Below, in pieces: positions 17,918 through 28,252 of a stretch of DNA of 64,000 nt; position 1 is the stretch's first letter, and each line of letters begins with the position of its first letter. The stretch lies in the NCBI RefSeq assembly GCF_013390595.1, contig NZ_JACAWV010000022.1:434001-498000 (forward strand), in the 5' to 3' direction. The stretch comes from Rhizobium sp. RM (GTDB taxonomy: Bacteria; Pseudomonadota; Alphaproteobacteria; Rhizobiales; Rhizobiaceae). The position numbers and the translations under genes were made by a program. The notes under the pieces are model-generated. The model was given only the letters and a program-made list of their open reading frames with translations. It had not been told where the DNA came from and did no database searches.

Positions 17918-18967
17918 GTGAACGGCTTCCTCGGATCGCTCGATAAAGCGCAGTCCCTGACGGAAACAACCGCACCGATGGTAGACCCATTCGGGCGCGC
18001 GATCACCTATCTGCGCGTCTCCGTGACCGACCGTTGCGACTTCCGCTGCACCTATTGCATGGCGGAGCACATGACCTTCCTGCCCAAGAAGGATCTGCTG
18101 ACGCTGGAAGAGCTCGATCGTCTCTGTTCCGTCTTCGTGGCGCGCGGCGTGCGAAAGCTGCGCCTCACCGGTGGCGAACCGCTGGTGCGCAAGAACATCA
18201 TGGAACTGGTCCGCAATCTCGGCCGTCACGTCCATGCAGGCACGCTTGAAGAACTGACGCTGACCACCAACGGCTCGCAGCTTTCCAAATTCGCAGCCGA
18301 ACTGGCCGATTGCGGCGTCAGGCGCATCAATGTCTCGCTCGACACGCTCGACGCCGACAAGTTTCGCCAGATCACCCGCTGGGGCGATCTCGGCCGGGTC
18401 ATGGAGGGGCTGGACGCAGCGCTCTCCGCCGGCATCAAGGTGAAGCTCAACGCTGTGGCGTTGAAGGATTTCAACGAGGCCGAAATTCCAGAACTGATGC
18501 GCTTTGCGCATGCACGCGGCATGGACCTGACTGTGATCGAAACCATGCCGATGGGCGAGATCGAGGAAGATCGCACTGACCGATATCTGCCGCTGTCCGA
18601 ACTCAGGGCGTCTCTCGAGCAACAGTTCACCCTGACCGACAACGATTACCAGACGGGTGGTCCGGCACGTTACGTCACGGTCAGCGAGACCGGCGGCAGG
18701 CTCGGTTTCATTACGCCGATGACGCATAATTTCTGCGAAAGCTGCAATCGCGTTCGCCTGACCTGCAAAGGCACGCTCTATATGTGTCTCGGCCAGGACG
18801 ATGCTGCGGACCTGCGCACAGCACTCCGGGCTTCCGACGATGATGCCTATCTTTCCAGAGCGATTGACGAAGCCATCCTGCGCAAGCCCAAGGGGCACGA
18901 TTTCATCATCGATCGCACCCATAAACGCCCCGCTGTTGCGCGTCACATGAGCGTAACCGGCGGTTAG
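17918..18967 (+). CDS. moaA: GTP 3',8-cyclase, radical SAM
   Basis: First step of molybdenum cofactor synthesis. 349 residues. The SAM cluster cysteines are C40, C44 and C47 (CDFRCTYCM). The second 4Fe-4S cluster cysteines are C273, C276 and C290. LTGGEPLV binds SAM, and the protein ends in the family's Gly-Gly tail. Start is the GTG at 17918 with GGAGACGG upstream; an upstream TTG at 17897 lacks such a site. Confidence 0.97.
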   Translation: MNGFLGSLDKAQSLTETTAPMVDPFGRAITYLRVSVTDRCDFRCTYCMAEHMTFLPKKDLLTLEELDRLCSVFVARGVRKLRLTGGEPLVRKNIMELVRNLGRHVHAGTLEELTLTTNGSQLSKFAAELADCGVRRINVSLDTLDADKFRQITRWGDLGRVMEGLDAALSAGIKVKLNAVALKDFNEAEIPELMRFAHARGMDLTVIETMPMGEIEEDRTDRYLPLSELRASLEQQFTLTDNDYQTGGPARYVTVSETGGRLGFITPMTHNFCESCNRVRLTCKGTLYMCLGQDDAADLRTALRASDDDAYLSRAIDEAILRKPKGHDFIIDRTHKRPAVARHMSVTGG

Positions 18968-18990
18968 GCGCCAACAGGCGCTTCTTTCTC
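18968..18990 (+). terminator. short rho-independent terminator after moaA
   Basis: GCGCC (18968-18972), AACA loop, GGCGC (18977-18981), then TTCTTTCTC. Directly after the moaA stop codon. Confidence 0.5.
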
Positions 18991-19139
18991 GCGACCCCCA
19001 GATATAAACGGTTGAAATGACATCCGGACCGTGTCACGTCTGAACGGTGGAGGAATGCGGAGTCGTGGCCTTTTTGCAGTGAGATGTCGCTGCTGAGCCA
19101 GACCGACGAACGGCTGCGCATGGTCTAGGACAAGATGGA

Positions 19140-20123
19140 ATGGCATTGACGGACAACACCCGCGGCGCCCTGCTTATGGCGGTTGCGATGGCAAGCTTTA
19201 CAGCCAACGACGCGCTGACGAAATCCGTCACCCCCTACATCAACACCGGCCAGATCATGTTCGTTCGCGGTATCATGACCGCGATCCTCGTCTATTTTGC
19301 CGCACGGCATTTTGGCGCCCTGCGCCCGCTGAAGACGCTGTTCCGGCCAATCATCATCCTGCGCTGTCTCTGCGAGGTGACAGCCGCCGTCCTCTATCTG
19401 ACCGCACTCGGTCTCATCGAATTCTCCAATGCCTCGGCAATCCTACAATCGCTGCCGCTGGTGGTGACGCTTGGGGCGGCCCTGTTCCTGCGCGAGCCGG
19501 TTGGCTGGCGGCGCTGGCTGGCAATCATTGTCGGTTTTCTCGGCGTCCTCGTCATCCTGCGCCCCGGCCCCGATGGCTTCACCTTCGGCGCATTGCTGGT
19601 CGTCGCATCGCTTGCCGTCACCGCCGCCCGCGATCTGCTGACGCGCAAGATGTATGCCGATGTCCCCTCGCTTGCCGTAACCGTCATCACAGCATTCGTG
19701 AACATGGCGATGGGCGGCCTGCTCATTCAGCCTTTCGGCGGCTGGCAACCGATGAATGGCTGGATCATTTCTCACCTTGCCGGTTCGGCGGTGCTGGTTC
19801 TGATCGGCTATCAGGCGATTATCGTCGCCATGCGCACCGGAGAAATCTCCTTTGTGGCGCCATTCCGTTACACCAGCCTCCTCTGGGGCTTCATGATCGG
19901 CATCTTCTTCTTCAACGAACGCATAGATTCCTGGACGATCGTTGGAGCGGCCATCGTCATCGGCTCAGGTCTTTATACATTCTACCGCGAAAGCAAGCGC
20001 AACCGGTCGCAACTTGCCAAGCGTTCGGCCGTCACACCGACCGAGCCGCCAACCGTCAGGCCGGCTTCCGTTACGGAACCTCACGTCACGAGATCCATGC
20101 GCGCGGAAGAAGCGGGAGAGTGA
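19140..20123 (+). CDS. DMT-superfamily (EamA) transporter
   Basis: 327 residues with about ten membrane segments forming two EamA repeats, the drug/metabolite transporter fold. Start at 19140 follows AGGA. The last 45 residues are polar and proline/threonine-rich. An MFS exporter gene starts one base after its stop, so they are cotranscribed. Substrate unknown; exporters of amino acids, purines or metabolites share this fold. Confidence 0.88.
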   Translation: MALTDNTRGALLMAVAMASFTANDALTKSVTPYINTGQIMFVRGIMTAILVYFAARHFGALRPLKTLFRPIIILRCLCEVTAAVLYLTALGLIEFSNASAILQSLPLVVTLGAALFLREPVGWRRWLAIIVGFLGVLVILRPGPDGFTFGALLVVASLAVTAARDLLTRKMYADVPSLAVTVITAFVNMAMGGLLIQPFGGWQPMNGWIISHLAGSAVLVLIGYQAIIVAMRTGEISFVAPFRYTSLLWGFMIGIFFFNERIDSWTIVGAAIVIGSGLYTFYRESKRNRSQLAKRSAVTPTEPPTVRPASVTEPHVTRSMRAEEAGE

Positions 20124-20124
20124 C

Positions 20125-21336
20125 GTGAATACCGGCCGTTTCCTGGACAGGACGACACCGCCCCACATTCTCACGCTGGTCATCATCGCGGGCGTCGCAG
20201 CGCTGTGCATGAACGTCTTCCTGCCGTCGCTTGCGGCCATGGCCGTCTATTTTGAAACCGACTATGCGGTCATGCAGTTTGCCGTATCCGGTTATCTCGC
20301 TGCCACCGCCTGCCTGCAACTCGTTATAGGCCCCCTCTCCGACCGTTTTGGCCGACGCCCGGTCATGCTCGTCAGCATCGCCATCATGATCCTCGCCACG
20401 GTGGTCTGCGGGTTTGCCACCACCACAGGCGTATTCATGGCCGGTCGTGTTGCACAGGCGGCCATCGTCTCGGCTTTCGTGCTGGCCCGCGCCATCGTCA
20501 GGGACATGGTGCCGATGGAACAGGCTGCATCAATGATCGGCTACATCACCATGGGCATGTCGGTCGTGCCGATGATCGGCCCGACGATTGGCGGCATCCT
20601 CAACGATGTCTCCGGCTGGCAGGCCAGTTTTGCACTTCTCGCCATCCTCGGCGTCGTCATCCTGGCGCTGGCCTGGTTCGACCTTGGCGAGACCAACGAC
20701 AGCAAATCCACCAGTTTTTCCGAGCAGTTCCATGCCTGGCCGGAGCTGTTGCGCTCCCCGCTGTTCTGGGGTTACGCACTGACATCGACCTTCTCGTCGG
20801 GCATGTTCTTTTCCTTTCTCGGCGGCGCCCCCTTCGTTGGCAGCGTGATTTACGGCCTCTCACCGGCCATGCTCGGCCTGCAATTCTTCTTCATGGCAAC
20901 GGGCTACATGATCGGAAACTTCATTTCCGGCCGCTACGCCAGCCGCATCGGCATCACCATCATGATGCTGTCGGGCAATGTCATCGGTCTTGCCGGCATT
21001 CTGGCCGCAATAGCACTGACCGGCATCGGCATTCACAGCGCTTATGTCTTCTTCGTACCGCTGGCGCTGATCGGCGTCGGAAATGGCGTGACATTACCCA
21101 GCGCCAATGCCGGCATGGTCAGCGTCCAGCCGCATCTTGCCGGTTCAGCCTCCGGCCTCGGCGGCGCCATGACGATTGGCGGCGGTGCCGCACTTTCGGT
21201 CCTTGCCTCGGCAGTCCTGTCGGAGGAAGCCGGCACATGGCCGCTGCTTCTGGTGATGCTGGTAACCGGCATCATCGCATTCATAACCACCTGGTTCATC
21301 CGCGTTGGGGAAAAGAAACACAATGTCCGTAGCTGA
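20125..21336 (+). CDS. MFS multidrug exporter, Bcr/CflA type
   Basis: 403 residues with twelve predicted membrane segments. The loop motif [14 protein letters not shown] near residues 68-81 and the absence of a large cytoplasmic loop suit the 12-segment drug:H+ antiporters of the Bcr/CflA group. Starts with GTG at 20125, with GGGAGAG upstream, one base after the EamA stop. Overlaps mobA by 14 bases. Role as a drug pump is inferred from family only. Confidence 0.87.
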   Translation: MNTGRFLDRTTPPHILTLVIIAGVAALCMNVFLPSLAAMAVYFETDYAVMQFAVSGYLAATACLQLVIGPLSDRFGRRPVMLVSIAIMILATVVCGFATTTGVFMAGRVAQAAIVSAFVLARAIVRDMVPMEQAASMIGYITMGMSVVPMIGPTIGGILNDVSGWQASFALLAILGVVILALAWFDLGETNDSKSTSFSEQFHAWPELLRSPLFWGYALTSTFSSGMFFSFLGGAPFVGSVIYGLSPAMLGLQFFFMATGYMIGNFISGRYASRIGITIMMLSGNVIGLAGILAAIALTGIGIHSAYVFFVPLALIGVGNGVTLPSANAGMVSVQPHLAGSASGLGGAMTIGGGAALSVLASAVLSEEAGTWPLLLVMLVTGIIAFITTWFIRVGEKKHNVRS

Positions 21337-21952
21337 ACGTTTTCCCGGTCTTGTTCTCGCTGGCGGACTTTCCAGACGCATGGGCGCCAACAAGGCGACC
21401 GTCATGCTTGGGAGCGAGCCGCTGCTGGCGCATGTGTTGCGACGCATGACACCGCAGGTCTCGGACGTCGCGGTCAACGCCGCAAATGGTTGGGCAGACC
21501 AGTTCGGAAAGCCGGTGCTCCCGGATACGATCACCGGCCACGCCGGCCCACTGGCGGGTGTTCTGGCCGGAATGCGCTATTTCAAGGCTGCTGCAACCGG
21601 CAAGAGCCATTTTCTCACCGCGCCCGCCGACAGCCCGTTCTTCCCGCAGGATCTGGCAAACCGCCTCGCAGAACATGTTACCAGCGACAACGAGATCGTC
21701 ATCGCCGCCTCCGGCGGTCAGGTTCACCCGGTCTTCGCCCTTTGGCCGGTTGCGCTGGCAGACGATCTGGAAGAATGGCTGCAGGATGAGAAGAACCGGC
21801 GCATCCGCGCCTATCTTGCCCGCCATGTGACGATCGGCGTATCCTTCCCACCGCTTGAAACGGTGAATGGCAGTATCGATCCCTTCTTCAACATCAACAC
21901 GCCGGATGAACTTGCCCTCGCCCGGACCTATCTCGAGAGCATGGAACAGTGA
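21323..21952 (+). CDS. mobA: molybdenum cofactor guanylyltransferase
   Basis: Adds GMP to molybdenum cofactor to make the bis-MGD form used by DMSO-reductase-type enzymes. 209 residues. The nucleotide site [13 protein letters not shown] is at residues 12-24. [10 protein letters not shown] and the [13 protein letters not shown] tail are conserved. The ATG at 21323 lies inside the end of the MFS gene, and the stop overlaps mobB by four bases (GTGA). Confidence 0.95.
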   Translation: MSVAERFPGLVLAGGLSRRMGANKATVMLGSEPLLAHVLRRMTPQVSDVAVNAANGWADQFGKPVLPDTITGHAGPLAGVLAGMRYFKAAATGKSHFLTAPADSPFFPQDLANRLAEHVTSDNEIVIAASGGQVHPVFALWPVALADDLEEWLQDEKNRRIRAYLARHVTIGVSFPPLETVNGSIDPFFNINTPDELALARTYLESMEQ

Positions 21953-22464
21953 GCGGACAAAAAGTCTTCGGCATCGCCGGCTGGAAGAACTCCGGAAAAA
22001 CCGGACTTGCAGTGCGCATTGTCAGCGAACTCACCGCCCGAGGCTACAAGGTTTCGACGATCAAGCACGCCCATCATGATTTCGATATCGATAAGGTCGG
22101 TGCCGATAGCTGGCGACACCGGCAGGCCGGGGCGCATGAGGTCACCATCGTCTCCGGCACGCGTTTCGCCATCATGCATGAGCTGCGCGGTGGGCCAGAA
22201 CCCTCTTTCGAAGACATACTCGCACGGATCGAGCCATGCGATCTGGTGTTGATCGAAGGATACAAATACGAGCCGGTGCCGAAGATCGAGGCCCGGCGTC
22301 TGGAAGCGGCCAAGTCTGAGCCTTTGGCACCGACCGATCCGCACATCATCGCCATTGCCGCCGACCATCCGGTCACCGATAGCGCGCTTCCCGCCTTCGA
22401 TCTCGACGACACGAACACGATAGCCGACTTCATCGAAAAGACGGTCGGCCTTGTCAGGCCATGA
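21949..22464 (+). CDS. mobB: molybdopterin-guanine dinucleotide biosynthesis protein B
   Basis: GTP-binding partner of MobA, 171 residues. The P-loop [10 protein letters not shown] is at 10-19, followed by [13 protein letters not shown] and [13 protein letters not shown]. Starts with GTG at 21949, coupled to mobA. Confidence 0.94.
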   Translation: MSGQKVFGIAGWKNSGKTGLAVRIVSELTARGYKVSTIKHAHHDFDIDKVGADSWRHRQAGAHEVTIVSGTRFAIMHELRGGPEPSFEDILARIEPCDLVLIEGYKYEPVPKIEARRLEAAKSEPLAPTDPHIIAIAADHPVTDSALPAFDLDDTNTIADFIEKTVGLVRP

Positions 22465-22521
22465 ACTTGGTTCGGACGATTTCCGACACCCGCCATTCGA
22501 CAAAACAAGATGCCACAAAAT

Positions 22522-22548
22522 GAAAAAGCCGGGCTTTTGACCCGGCTT
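22522..22548 (-). terminator. rho-independent terminator of the LysM/LytM gene
   Basis: AAGCCGGG (22526-22533) pairs with CCCGGCTT (22541-22548). The minus strand gives GGCTTTTTCATTTTG, so it ends the minus-strand LysM gene. It may also stop mobB. Confidence 0.75.
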
Positions 22549-22571
22549 CTTCATTCCTTGAGACGCAATAC

Positions 22572-24197
22572 CTATTCAAGGAAACCTGATGGGTTCACAG
22601 GCGTCGCATCCTTGCGAACCTCGAAGTGAACCTGCGGACGCTTTGCACTGCCAGTCATGCCGGAGGTGGCGATTGTCTGGCCACGCTGGACCTTCTGACC
22701 GCGCTGAACGTCCAGATTGGCGGCGTTGCCGTAAACGGTGACCTTACCGTCGTCATGGCGAACCAGAACGGTGTTGCCGAGCTGTTTCAGGCCGTTACCA
22801 GCGTAGATAACCACACCGTTTTCGGCTGCCTTGATCGGCGTCCCCTCGGGAACCGAGATATTGATACCATCGTTGCGGCTGCCATCGACGTTGTCGCCGA
22901 AGCTGTTGATGACGGCGCCACGGACGGGCCAGCGATATTTGCCGATGCCGGTGGATTCCGGAGCGATGGAGGCAACGTCGGTCTTCTTCTCGATGTCGGC
23001 GACACTTGCCGAAGCAGCCGGAGCCGAAGGTGCGGCAGCAGCAGCCGGTGCCTTGTAGGGCTCGGGCTTCGCAGATGCGGTTTCGACCGGCTTGGCAGGT
23101 GCGGCTTCCTTGGCAGGAACCGATGCCGTTTTGATCGAGTCAGTCGCGGCACCCGGCATGGTCAAGGTCTGACCGACCCGAATGTTTTCATTCGAAATGC
23201 CGTTTGCGGCCTTGAGCGCTGCAACCGAAACACCGTTTTCACGGGCGATCTTGGCGAGGCTGTCGCCCGGCTGAACTTTGTAACCGCCAGTTGGAGGCAG
23301 CGGCTTGCCACCCGGAGGTGTCAGCTTGCCGTTTTCAGCAGAAACCTTGTCACGGGCGGCGCCCTGCGACGGCAGAACGGCAACGTTCTGATCCGGCGTA
23401 CGAAGCGGCGTCGGCTGATCGCCATTACCGTTCAGCGCGATGTTGTCAGCAGCGGCCTTGGCCGGATTGCGGGACTGGCCGAACTTCGGAATGAGGATCG
23501 ACTGACCAGGCTGTACTGCCGAAGCGCTCTTCAGACCGTTGACGCGCAGCAGTTCCTTTTCCGGAACGCCGTAGCGGTTGGAAAGCGTCTTGATGTTTTC
23601 ACCGGCACGCAGGGTAACCGACGATGCACCATCCGTGTGCCAGCCGTTATTGTCCGCCTTGATGGTGGACGTGGTGATGTTATCGGGACGTACCGCAGCC
23701 TGCTGGGTTGGCGGCGCCAGAGTTTGGGCGGCCTTGGGAGCAGCCGACGGGAACGGCTGCGCCATCGCTTCGCTGCGGGTCGACGGTTCGCGGCTCGCAG
23801 GAGCACCAGGCGCGGAGAGTTCCGAACGCTGGACCGGCGATGCGGAGGCCGAACGGGCCATCGACGGCTGAACGCCACCACCATAACCGCCGGACTGCGG
23901 ATAGCCCTGACCACCCATGCCCGAATTGGAGGCCATGTTCTGGTTGGCATAACCACCCTGCGGAGCCGAAGCATAACCGCCATTCATGTCGCCCTGCGGC
24001 ACGGGAACCTGCCCGTACGCACCTGCGCCTTGTCGGTTAGGGATAGATGCCGTCGTCATCTGGTCCGGTCCACTGGAGAAGAGGCCGCTGAACCGCGATG
24101 CATCCGAGCTACAGCCCGTTGCGACGCTTGCCAGCAATGCCGCTGCGAACATTTTTGCGACTGATTTTCCGATTTGAGACGAATTACTCATACGCAT
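22572..24197 (-). CDS. lipoprotein with two LysM domains and a degenerate LytM (M23) domain, NlpD/DipM-like
   Basis: 541 residues. A signal peptide with lipobox VATGC places the lipidated cysteine at residue 29. A Gly/Gln- and Pro-rich linker follows, then LysM repeats at about 190-240 and 298-345 and an M23/LytM domain at about 415-541. The zinc ligands of active M23 enzymes (HxxxD and HxH) are replaced: RNDGINIS at the first site and QVHFE at the second. As in E. coli NlpD and EnvC, it is therefore probably an activator of a peptidoglycan amidase at division. Start chosen at the ATG 24197; ATG 24191 is equally possible. Upstream neighbours pcm and surE are the genes that often precede nlpD. 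Confidence 0.85.
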   Translation of the reverse strand: MRMSNSSQIGKSVAKMFAAALLASVATGCSSDASRFSGLFSSGPDQMTTASIPNRQGAGAYGQVPVPQGDMNGGYASAPQGGYANQNMASNSGMGGQGYPQSGGYGGGVQPSMARSASASPVQRSELSAPGAPASREPSTRSEAMAQPFPSAAPKAAQTLAPPTQQAAVRPDNITTSTIKADNNGWHTDGASSVTLRAGENIKTLSNRYGVPEKELLRVNGLKSASAVQPGQSILIPKFGQSRNPAKAAADNIALNGNGDQPTPLRTPDQNVAVLPSQGAARDKVSAENGKLTPPGGKPLPPTGGYKVQPGDSLAKIARENGVSVAALKAANGISNENIRVGQTLTMPGAATDSIKTASVPAKEAAPAKPVETASAKPEPYKAPAAAAAPSAPAASASVADIEKKTDVASIAPESTGIGKYRWPVRGAVINSFGDNVDGSRNDGINISVPEGTPIKAAENGVVIYAGNGLKQLGNTVLVRHDDGKVTVYGNAANLDVQRGQKVQRGQTIATSGMTGSAKRPQVHFEVRKDATPVNPSGFLE

Positions 24198-24494
24198 GAC
24201 TCGATCTACACTGACGCCAACCCGCCGCATCACGATCGATCCGGCGCAACTTCATTCTTTGCAAGGCATCTTTCCTGAACAGGAAAGCCATGCGTCTATG
24301 GAGATGATTAAAGCGCGTTAGTGTTACCACGCCGTTAAAACGTTAAGCCGTTTGGCGCTTTTTTGACACTTCGATAACCATGTCGAACACGACATGTGCC
24401 ACGAAGAAACAACAATATGATTGAAAATCAGAAGCTTGCGGTAAATCAGCACATTCGAAGACAGACATGAACCGTCTTCGAAAATTTCATTTTG

Positions 24495-25136
24495 TCACAA
24501 ATGACGCGCAATGTGGGTTGCCAGAGGCAGATATGGCGCCTCGAACAGCTCTTCCCGCTCGAATCGGCTGCCGGTCTTGGAAAAGCGCGTCATGACACAG
24601 CGCTCGTCTTCGGTAATGACGGGCGCAATCATCATGCCGCCGGAGACGATCTGCTCCGCGAAAAACCGAGGCATGGTGGTGAACGCCGCCGTCGAAACGA
24701 TTCGGTCGAACGTACCCTCACCCACGAGCCCATTGCTGCCATCCGCCTGGCGGATGACGACATTGCGAATCGAGAGGTCGTCGAGATTGTTCTGCGCCGC
24801 CTGAACTAGCGTCTTGAAACGCTCGAGCGAGAAAACCCGCTCGACACGCCGCGCCATGATCGCCGTCATGAAGCCGCTGCCCGTGCCGATTTCCAGAACG
24901 CGCTGTCCCGGCTTCAATTGCAGGCGGGCAAGTATCTTCACTGCCATGTCAGCCCCTTCCATGAAGGAACCGCAGTCAAGCGGGATCGTGCGGGTGGAAT
25001 AGGCATCGGCGGCGAATTGTGCCGGCACGAATTTGGAACGCGGGGTCTGTTCCACAGCCGTCAGGAGGTCGAGGTCGGAAATCCCCTCGCCCCTCAGCCG
25101 AAGCACGAGAGCAGCAAAACCTTCCTTTTCGACCAT
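24495..25136 (-). CDS. pcm: protein-L-isoaspartate O-methyltransferase family protein
   Basis: SAM-dependent methyltransferase of 213 residues next to surE, the usual pcm position. SAM motif I is VLEIGTGSGFMTAIM, followed by SLERFKTLV and IVSTAAFTTMP. The family's TISQP-like substrate loop is replaced by LDCGSFMEGAD, so repair activity is less certain than the name implies. A TTG at 25148 overlapping the surE stop is an alternative start; the ATG at 25136 is preferred. Confidence 0.87.
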   Translation of the reverse strand: MVEKEGFAALVLRLRGEGISDLDLLTAVEQTPRSKFVPAQFAADAYSTRTIPLDCGSFMEGADMAVKILARLQLKPGQRVLEIGTGSGFMTAIMARRVERVFSLERFKTLVQAAQNNLDDLSIRNVVIRQADGSNGLVGEGTFDRIVSTAAFTTMPRFFAEQIVSGGMMIAPVITEDERCVMTRFSKTGSRFEREELFEAPYLPLATHIARHL

Positions 25137-25144
25137 TGCAGATT

Positions 25145-25915
25145 TCAATCGGCGACTCCGAATCCCAGTGCCTGTGCAACACGATCCTTGACCGTGTAGT
25201 CCGTCAGGTCAAGCTTCAACGGTGTGACCGAAATCTTGCCGTGTTTCAAAGCGTGGATATCCGTACCTTCGCGGAACGTGCCGAGACGCTCGCCGAAGCG
25301 CAGCCAGTAATAAGGAAAACCGCGACCGTCCTTGCGCTCTTCCACGGTCAGACCGAAATCGAGTTTGCCCTGTCCGGTTACGGAAACGCCCTGCACATCT
25401 TTCGGTGCACAATTCGGGAAATTGAGGTTGAGGAACGTCCCGTCAGGCAGGTCGACATTCATCAGCTTGCGGATGAGATCCGGCGCGTAGGTCTCGGCGA
25501 CCTCCCAAGGCGTGACACTGCCTTCGGCATGGTTGAACGCCTGGCTGAGCGCGAAGGAGCGAACGCCCTGCAACGTGCCTTCGATGGCACCGGCGATCGT
25601 GCCTGAATAGGTCACATCATCGGCCATGTTGGCACCGGCATTGACACCGGACAGAACGAGGTCAGGCTTTTCCGGCAGGACTTCGCGAATGCCCATGATG
25701 ACGCAATCGGTCGGTGTGCCGCGTAGCGCATAATGCTTTTCGGAAACCTTGCGCAGCCGCAGCGGCTCGGACAGTGTCAGCGAATGCGCCAGACCGCTCT
25801 GATCGGTTTCAGGCGCAACGATCCAGACATCGTCGGACAGCGTGCGGGCGATCCGCTCTAGAACCGCCAGTCCCTCGGCATGAATGCCATCGTCATTCGT
25901 CAACAGAATCCGCAT
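25145..25915 (-). CDS. surE: 5'/3'-nucleotidase SurE
   Basis: Metal-dependent nucleoside monophosphate phosphatase linked to stationary-phase survival. 256 residues. The N-terminal [15 protein letters not shown] carries the metal aspartates D8 and D9, and [20 protein letters not shown] holds the conserved Asn and Ser residues. The ATG at 25915 follows GGGGG. Overlaps the pcm region in a surE-pcm operon. Confidence 0.96.
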   Translation of the reverse strand: MRILLTNDDGIHAEGLAVLERIARTLSDDVWIVAPETDQSGLAHSLTLSEPLRLRKVSEKHYALRGTPTDCVIMGIREVLPEKPDLVLSGVNAGANMADDVTYSGTIAGAIEGTLQGVRSFALSQAFNHAEGSVTPWEVAETYAPDLIRKLMNVDLPDGTFLNLNFPNCAPKDVQGVSVTGQGKLDFGLTVEERKDGRGFPYYWLRFGERLGTFREGTDIHALKHGKISVTPLKLDLTDYTVKDRVAQALGFGVAD

Positions 25916-25954
25916 ATCAATCCCCCGCAACCCGTTTCATTCGCGCTTCGAACC

Positions 25955-26034
25955 TCCCCGCCAGCCTTACCGCGGCGGGAATGCCCTTTGTCAGCCCAAA
26001 TGCCTGGGCTGACAGGTCCGGCTCGACGCCGGAA
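25955..26034. repeat. cluster of three adjacent inverted repeats
   Basis: Between serS and surE. CCCGCC...GGCGGG (about 25957-25980), then TGTCAGCCCA (25989-25998) exactly complementary to TGGGCTGACA (26005-26014), then TCCGGC...GCCGGA (26017-26033) followed by ATGACG. This resembles dispersed palindromic elements of rhizobia. Copy number cannot be judged from one window. It could also terminate the serS transcript. Confidence 0.45.
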
Positions 26035-26062
26035 TGACGAAATCGGAAACTGGCCGTGAAAC

Positions 26063-27346
26063 TCAGGCCGCTTTTTCGATCCGCTTCAGGCCGCCCATAT
26101 AGGGGAGCAGCACGTCAGGAATTGTGACAGAACCGTCTTCGTTCAGATAATTTTCGAGAACGGCGATCAGGCAGCGGCCGACAGCGGTGCCCGAGCCGTT
26201 CAGCGTGTGAACGAACTTCGTGGCTTTGTCGTCCTTGCTGCGATAACGCGCATTCATGCGACGACCCTGGAAATCACCGCAGACCGAGCAGGACGAGATT
26301 TCGCGGTAGGTGTTCTGGCCCGGCAGCCAGACTTCGAGATCATAGGTCTTGCGCGCGCCGAAGCCCATATCGCCGGTGCACAGCGTCATGGTGCGGAAAT
26401 GCAGGCCAAGACGCTTCAGAACTTCCTCGGCGCAGGCCGTCATGCGCTCGTGCTCGGCAATCGAGCTTTCCGCATCGGTGATCGAAACAAGTTCGCACTT
26501 CCAGAACTGGTGCTGGCGCAGCATGCCGCGCGTATCGCGCCCTGCAGAGCCCGCTTCCGAACGGAAGGACGGCGTCAGCGCGGTAAAGCGCAGCGGCAGC
26601 TTTTCACCGTCGAGAATTTCGGCGGCAACCAGGTTGGTCAGCGTCACCTCAGCCGTCGGGATCAACCAGCGACCGTCGGTTGTCCTGAACAGGTCTTCCG
26701 AAAACTTCGGAAGCTGGCCGGTACCGAACATCGCCTCGTCACGCACCAGAAGCGGCGACGACACCTCCGTATAACCGTGCTCACCGGTGTGCAGGTCGAT
26801 CATGAACTGACCGAGCGCACGCTCCAGACGGGCGAGCTGGCTGGTCAGAACGGTAAAGCGCGACCCCGAAAGCTTGGCGGCACGCTCGAAATCCATGTAC
26901 CCAAGCGCTTCGCCGATGTCGAAGTGTTCCTGGGCTTCGTGGTTCCAGCCAGGCTTCTGGCCAACAACGCGGGCAACGACGTTGTCGTGCTCATCCTTGC
27001 CTTCGGGAACATCCTCAAGCGGAATGTTCGGCAGACGCGACAGGGCATCGTTGAGCTCGGCGGTGACCTGACGGTCCTCCTCCTCGGCGCGCGGCATGTT
27101 TTCCTTGATGGCGGCAACTTCCGCCTTCAGCTTCTCGGCCAGTTCGGCATTCTTCTGCGCCATCGCAGCGCCGATTTCCTTCGACGCGGCGTTGCGGCGC
27201 GACTGCATGTCCTGCAGGGACTGGATGACGGAACGGCGTTTCTCATCGAGAGCGATCAGGCCTGCGGCTGCAGGCTCGGCGCCACGGCGAGCAAGGCCCG
27301 CATCGAAAGCTTCAGGGTTTTCACGTATCCATTTAATGTCGTGCAT
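26063..27346 (-). CDS. serS: seryl-tRNA synthetase
   Basis: Charges tRNA-Ser and tRNA-Sec. 427 residues. The N-terminal coiled-coil arm is at about 27-105. Class II motif 2 is [21 protein letters not shown] and motif 3 is [17 protein letters not shown]. The ATG at 27346 gives [10 protein letters not shown], the usual N-terminus. Confidence 0.97.
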   Translation of the reverse strand: MHDIKWIRENPEAFDAGLARRGAEPAAAGLIALDEKRRSVIQSLQDMQSRRNAASKEIGAAMAQKNAELAEKLKAEVAAIKENMPRAEEEDRQVTAELNDALSRLPNIPLEDVPEGKDEHDNVVARVVGQKPGWNHEAQEHFDIGEALGYMDFERAAKLSGSRFTVLTSQLARLERALGQFMIDLHTGEHGYTEVSSPLLVRDEAMFGTGQLPKFSEDLFRTTDGRWLIPTAEVTLTNLVAAEILDGEKLPLRFTALTPSFRSEAGSAGRDTRGMLRQHQFWKCELVSITDAESSIAEHERMTACAEEVLKRLGLHFRTMTLCTGDMGFGARKTYDLEVWLPGQNTYREISSCSVCGDFQGRRMNARYRSKDDKATKFVHTLNGSGTAVGRCLIAVLENYLNEDGSVTIPDVLLPYMGGLKRIEKAA

Positions 27347-27387
27347 CGTCGTTCCAGACCGTTGTTTGCGTCGCCGGCAATATGTCA

Positions 27388-27414
27388 GCAAAACGCCGGG
27401 CGAAGACCCGGCGT
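27388..27414 (-). terminator. terminator of the tatABC operon
   Basis: ACGCCGGG (27393-27400) pairs exactly with CCCGGCGT (27407-27414), loop CGAAGA. The minus strand continues TTTTGC. Lies between the tatC stop and serS. Confidence 0.6.
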
Positions 27415-27448
27415 GTAGAAGTCGTTGAAGCGGAAAGAGCCTTGAACG

Positions 27449-28252
27449 TCAGGTTTCTTCCAGCTCCGTGGTTGCGGATTCCGCAGCGCGCTTCTTCTCC
27501 ACGAGTCGAGCCATGTAGATGGAAATCTCGTAGAGAATGATCGCAGGCAGCGCAAGACCGATCTGGGACATCGGATCGGGGGGCGTCAGCACCGCGGCAA
27601 CCACGAAGGCCAGCACGATGGCGAATTTGCGCTTTTCCCGCAGCCAGTCGCTTGTCAGAATGCCGACACGGGCAAGCAGGGTCGTTACGACAGGCAACTG
27701 GAAAACCAGACCGAAAGACAGCACCAGCGTCATGATGAGGCTGAGATACTCCGAAACCTTCGGCATCAGCGAAATTGCGACTTCACCGTCCTCAGGCAAT
27801 TGCTGCATGGCCAGGAAGAACCACATCACCATGGGTGTGAAGAAGAAGTAGACGAGCGCCGCACCGATCAGGAACAGGATCGGTGATGCGACCAGGAACG
27901 GCAGGAATGCTGCACGCTCGTTCTTGTAAAGGCCGGGCGCCACGAACTTGTAAAGCTGCGAGGCGATAACCGGAAACGCGATGACCATGGCGCCGAACAT
28001 GGCGACCTTGATCTGCGTGAAGAAGAATTCCTGCGGCGCCGTGTAGATCAGCGACGATTTCGTCACGTCGAGGCCAGCCCACAGAACCGCCCACTTATAG
28101 GGAATAACAAGCAGGTTGAAGAGATGCTTGGCAACGGCAAAACAGGCGATGAAGGCAACGAAGAACGCACCGAGCGACCACATCAGTCGCGTGCGCAGTT
28201 CCATGAGGTGTTCGATAAGCGGCTGTGGCTTATCCTCGATTTCCTCACTCAT
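27449..28252 (-). CDS. tatC: Sec-independent protein translocase subunit TatC
   Basis: Receptor and core of the twin-arginine translocase in the inner membrane. 267 residues with six membrane segments. HLMELRTRL near residues 15-23, and the FELP-like FQLPVV and PPDPMSQIGLALP segments, are typical. Starts within the tatB stop (ATGA). Last gene of tatA-tatB-tatC. Confidence 0.96.
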   Translation of the reverse strand: MSEEIEDKPQPLIEHLMELRTRLMWSLGAFFVAFIACFAVAKHLFNLLVIPYKWAVLWAGLDVTKSSLIYTAPQEFFFTQIKVAMFGAMVIAFPVIASQLYKFVAPGLYKNERAAFLPFLVASPILFLIGAALVYFFFTPMVMWFFLAMQQLPEDGEVAISLMPKVSEYLSLIMTLVLSFGLVFQLPVVTTLLARVGILTSDWLREKRKFAIVLAFVVAAVLTPPDPMSQIGLALPAIILYEISIYMARLVEKKRAAESATTELEET

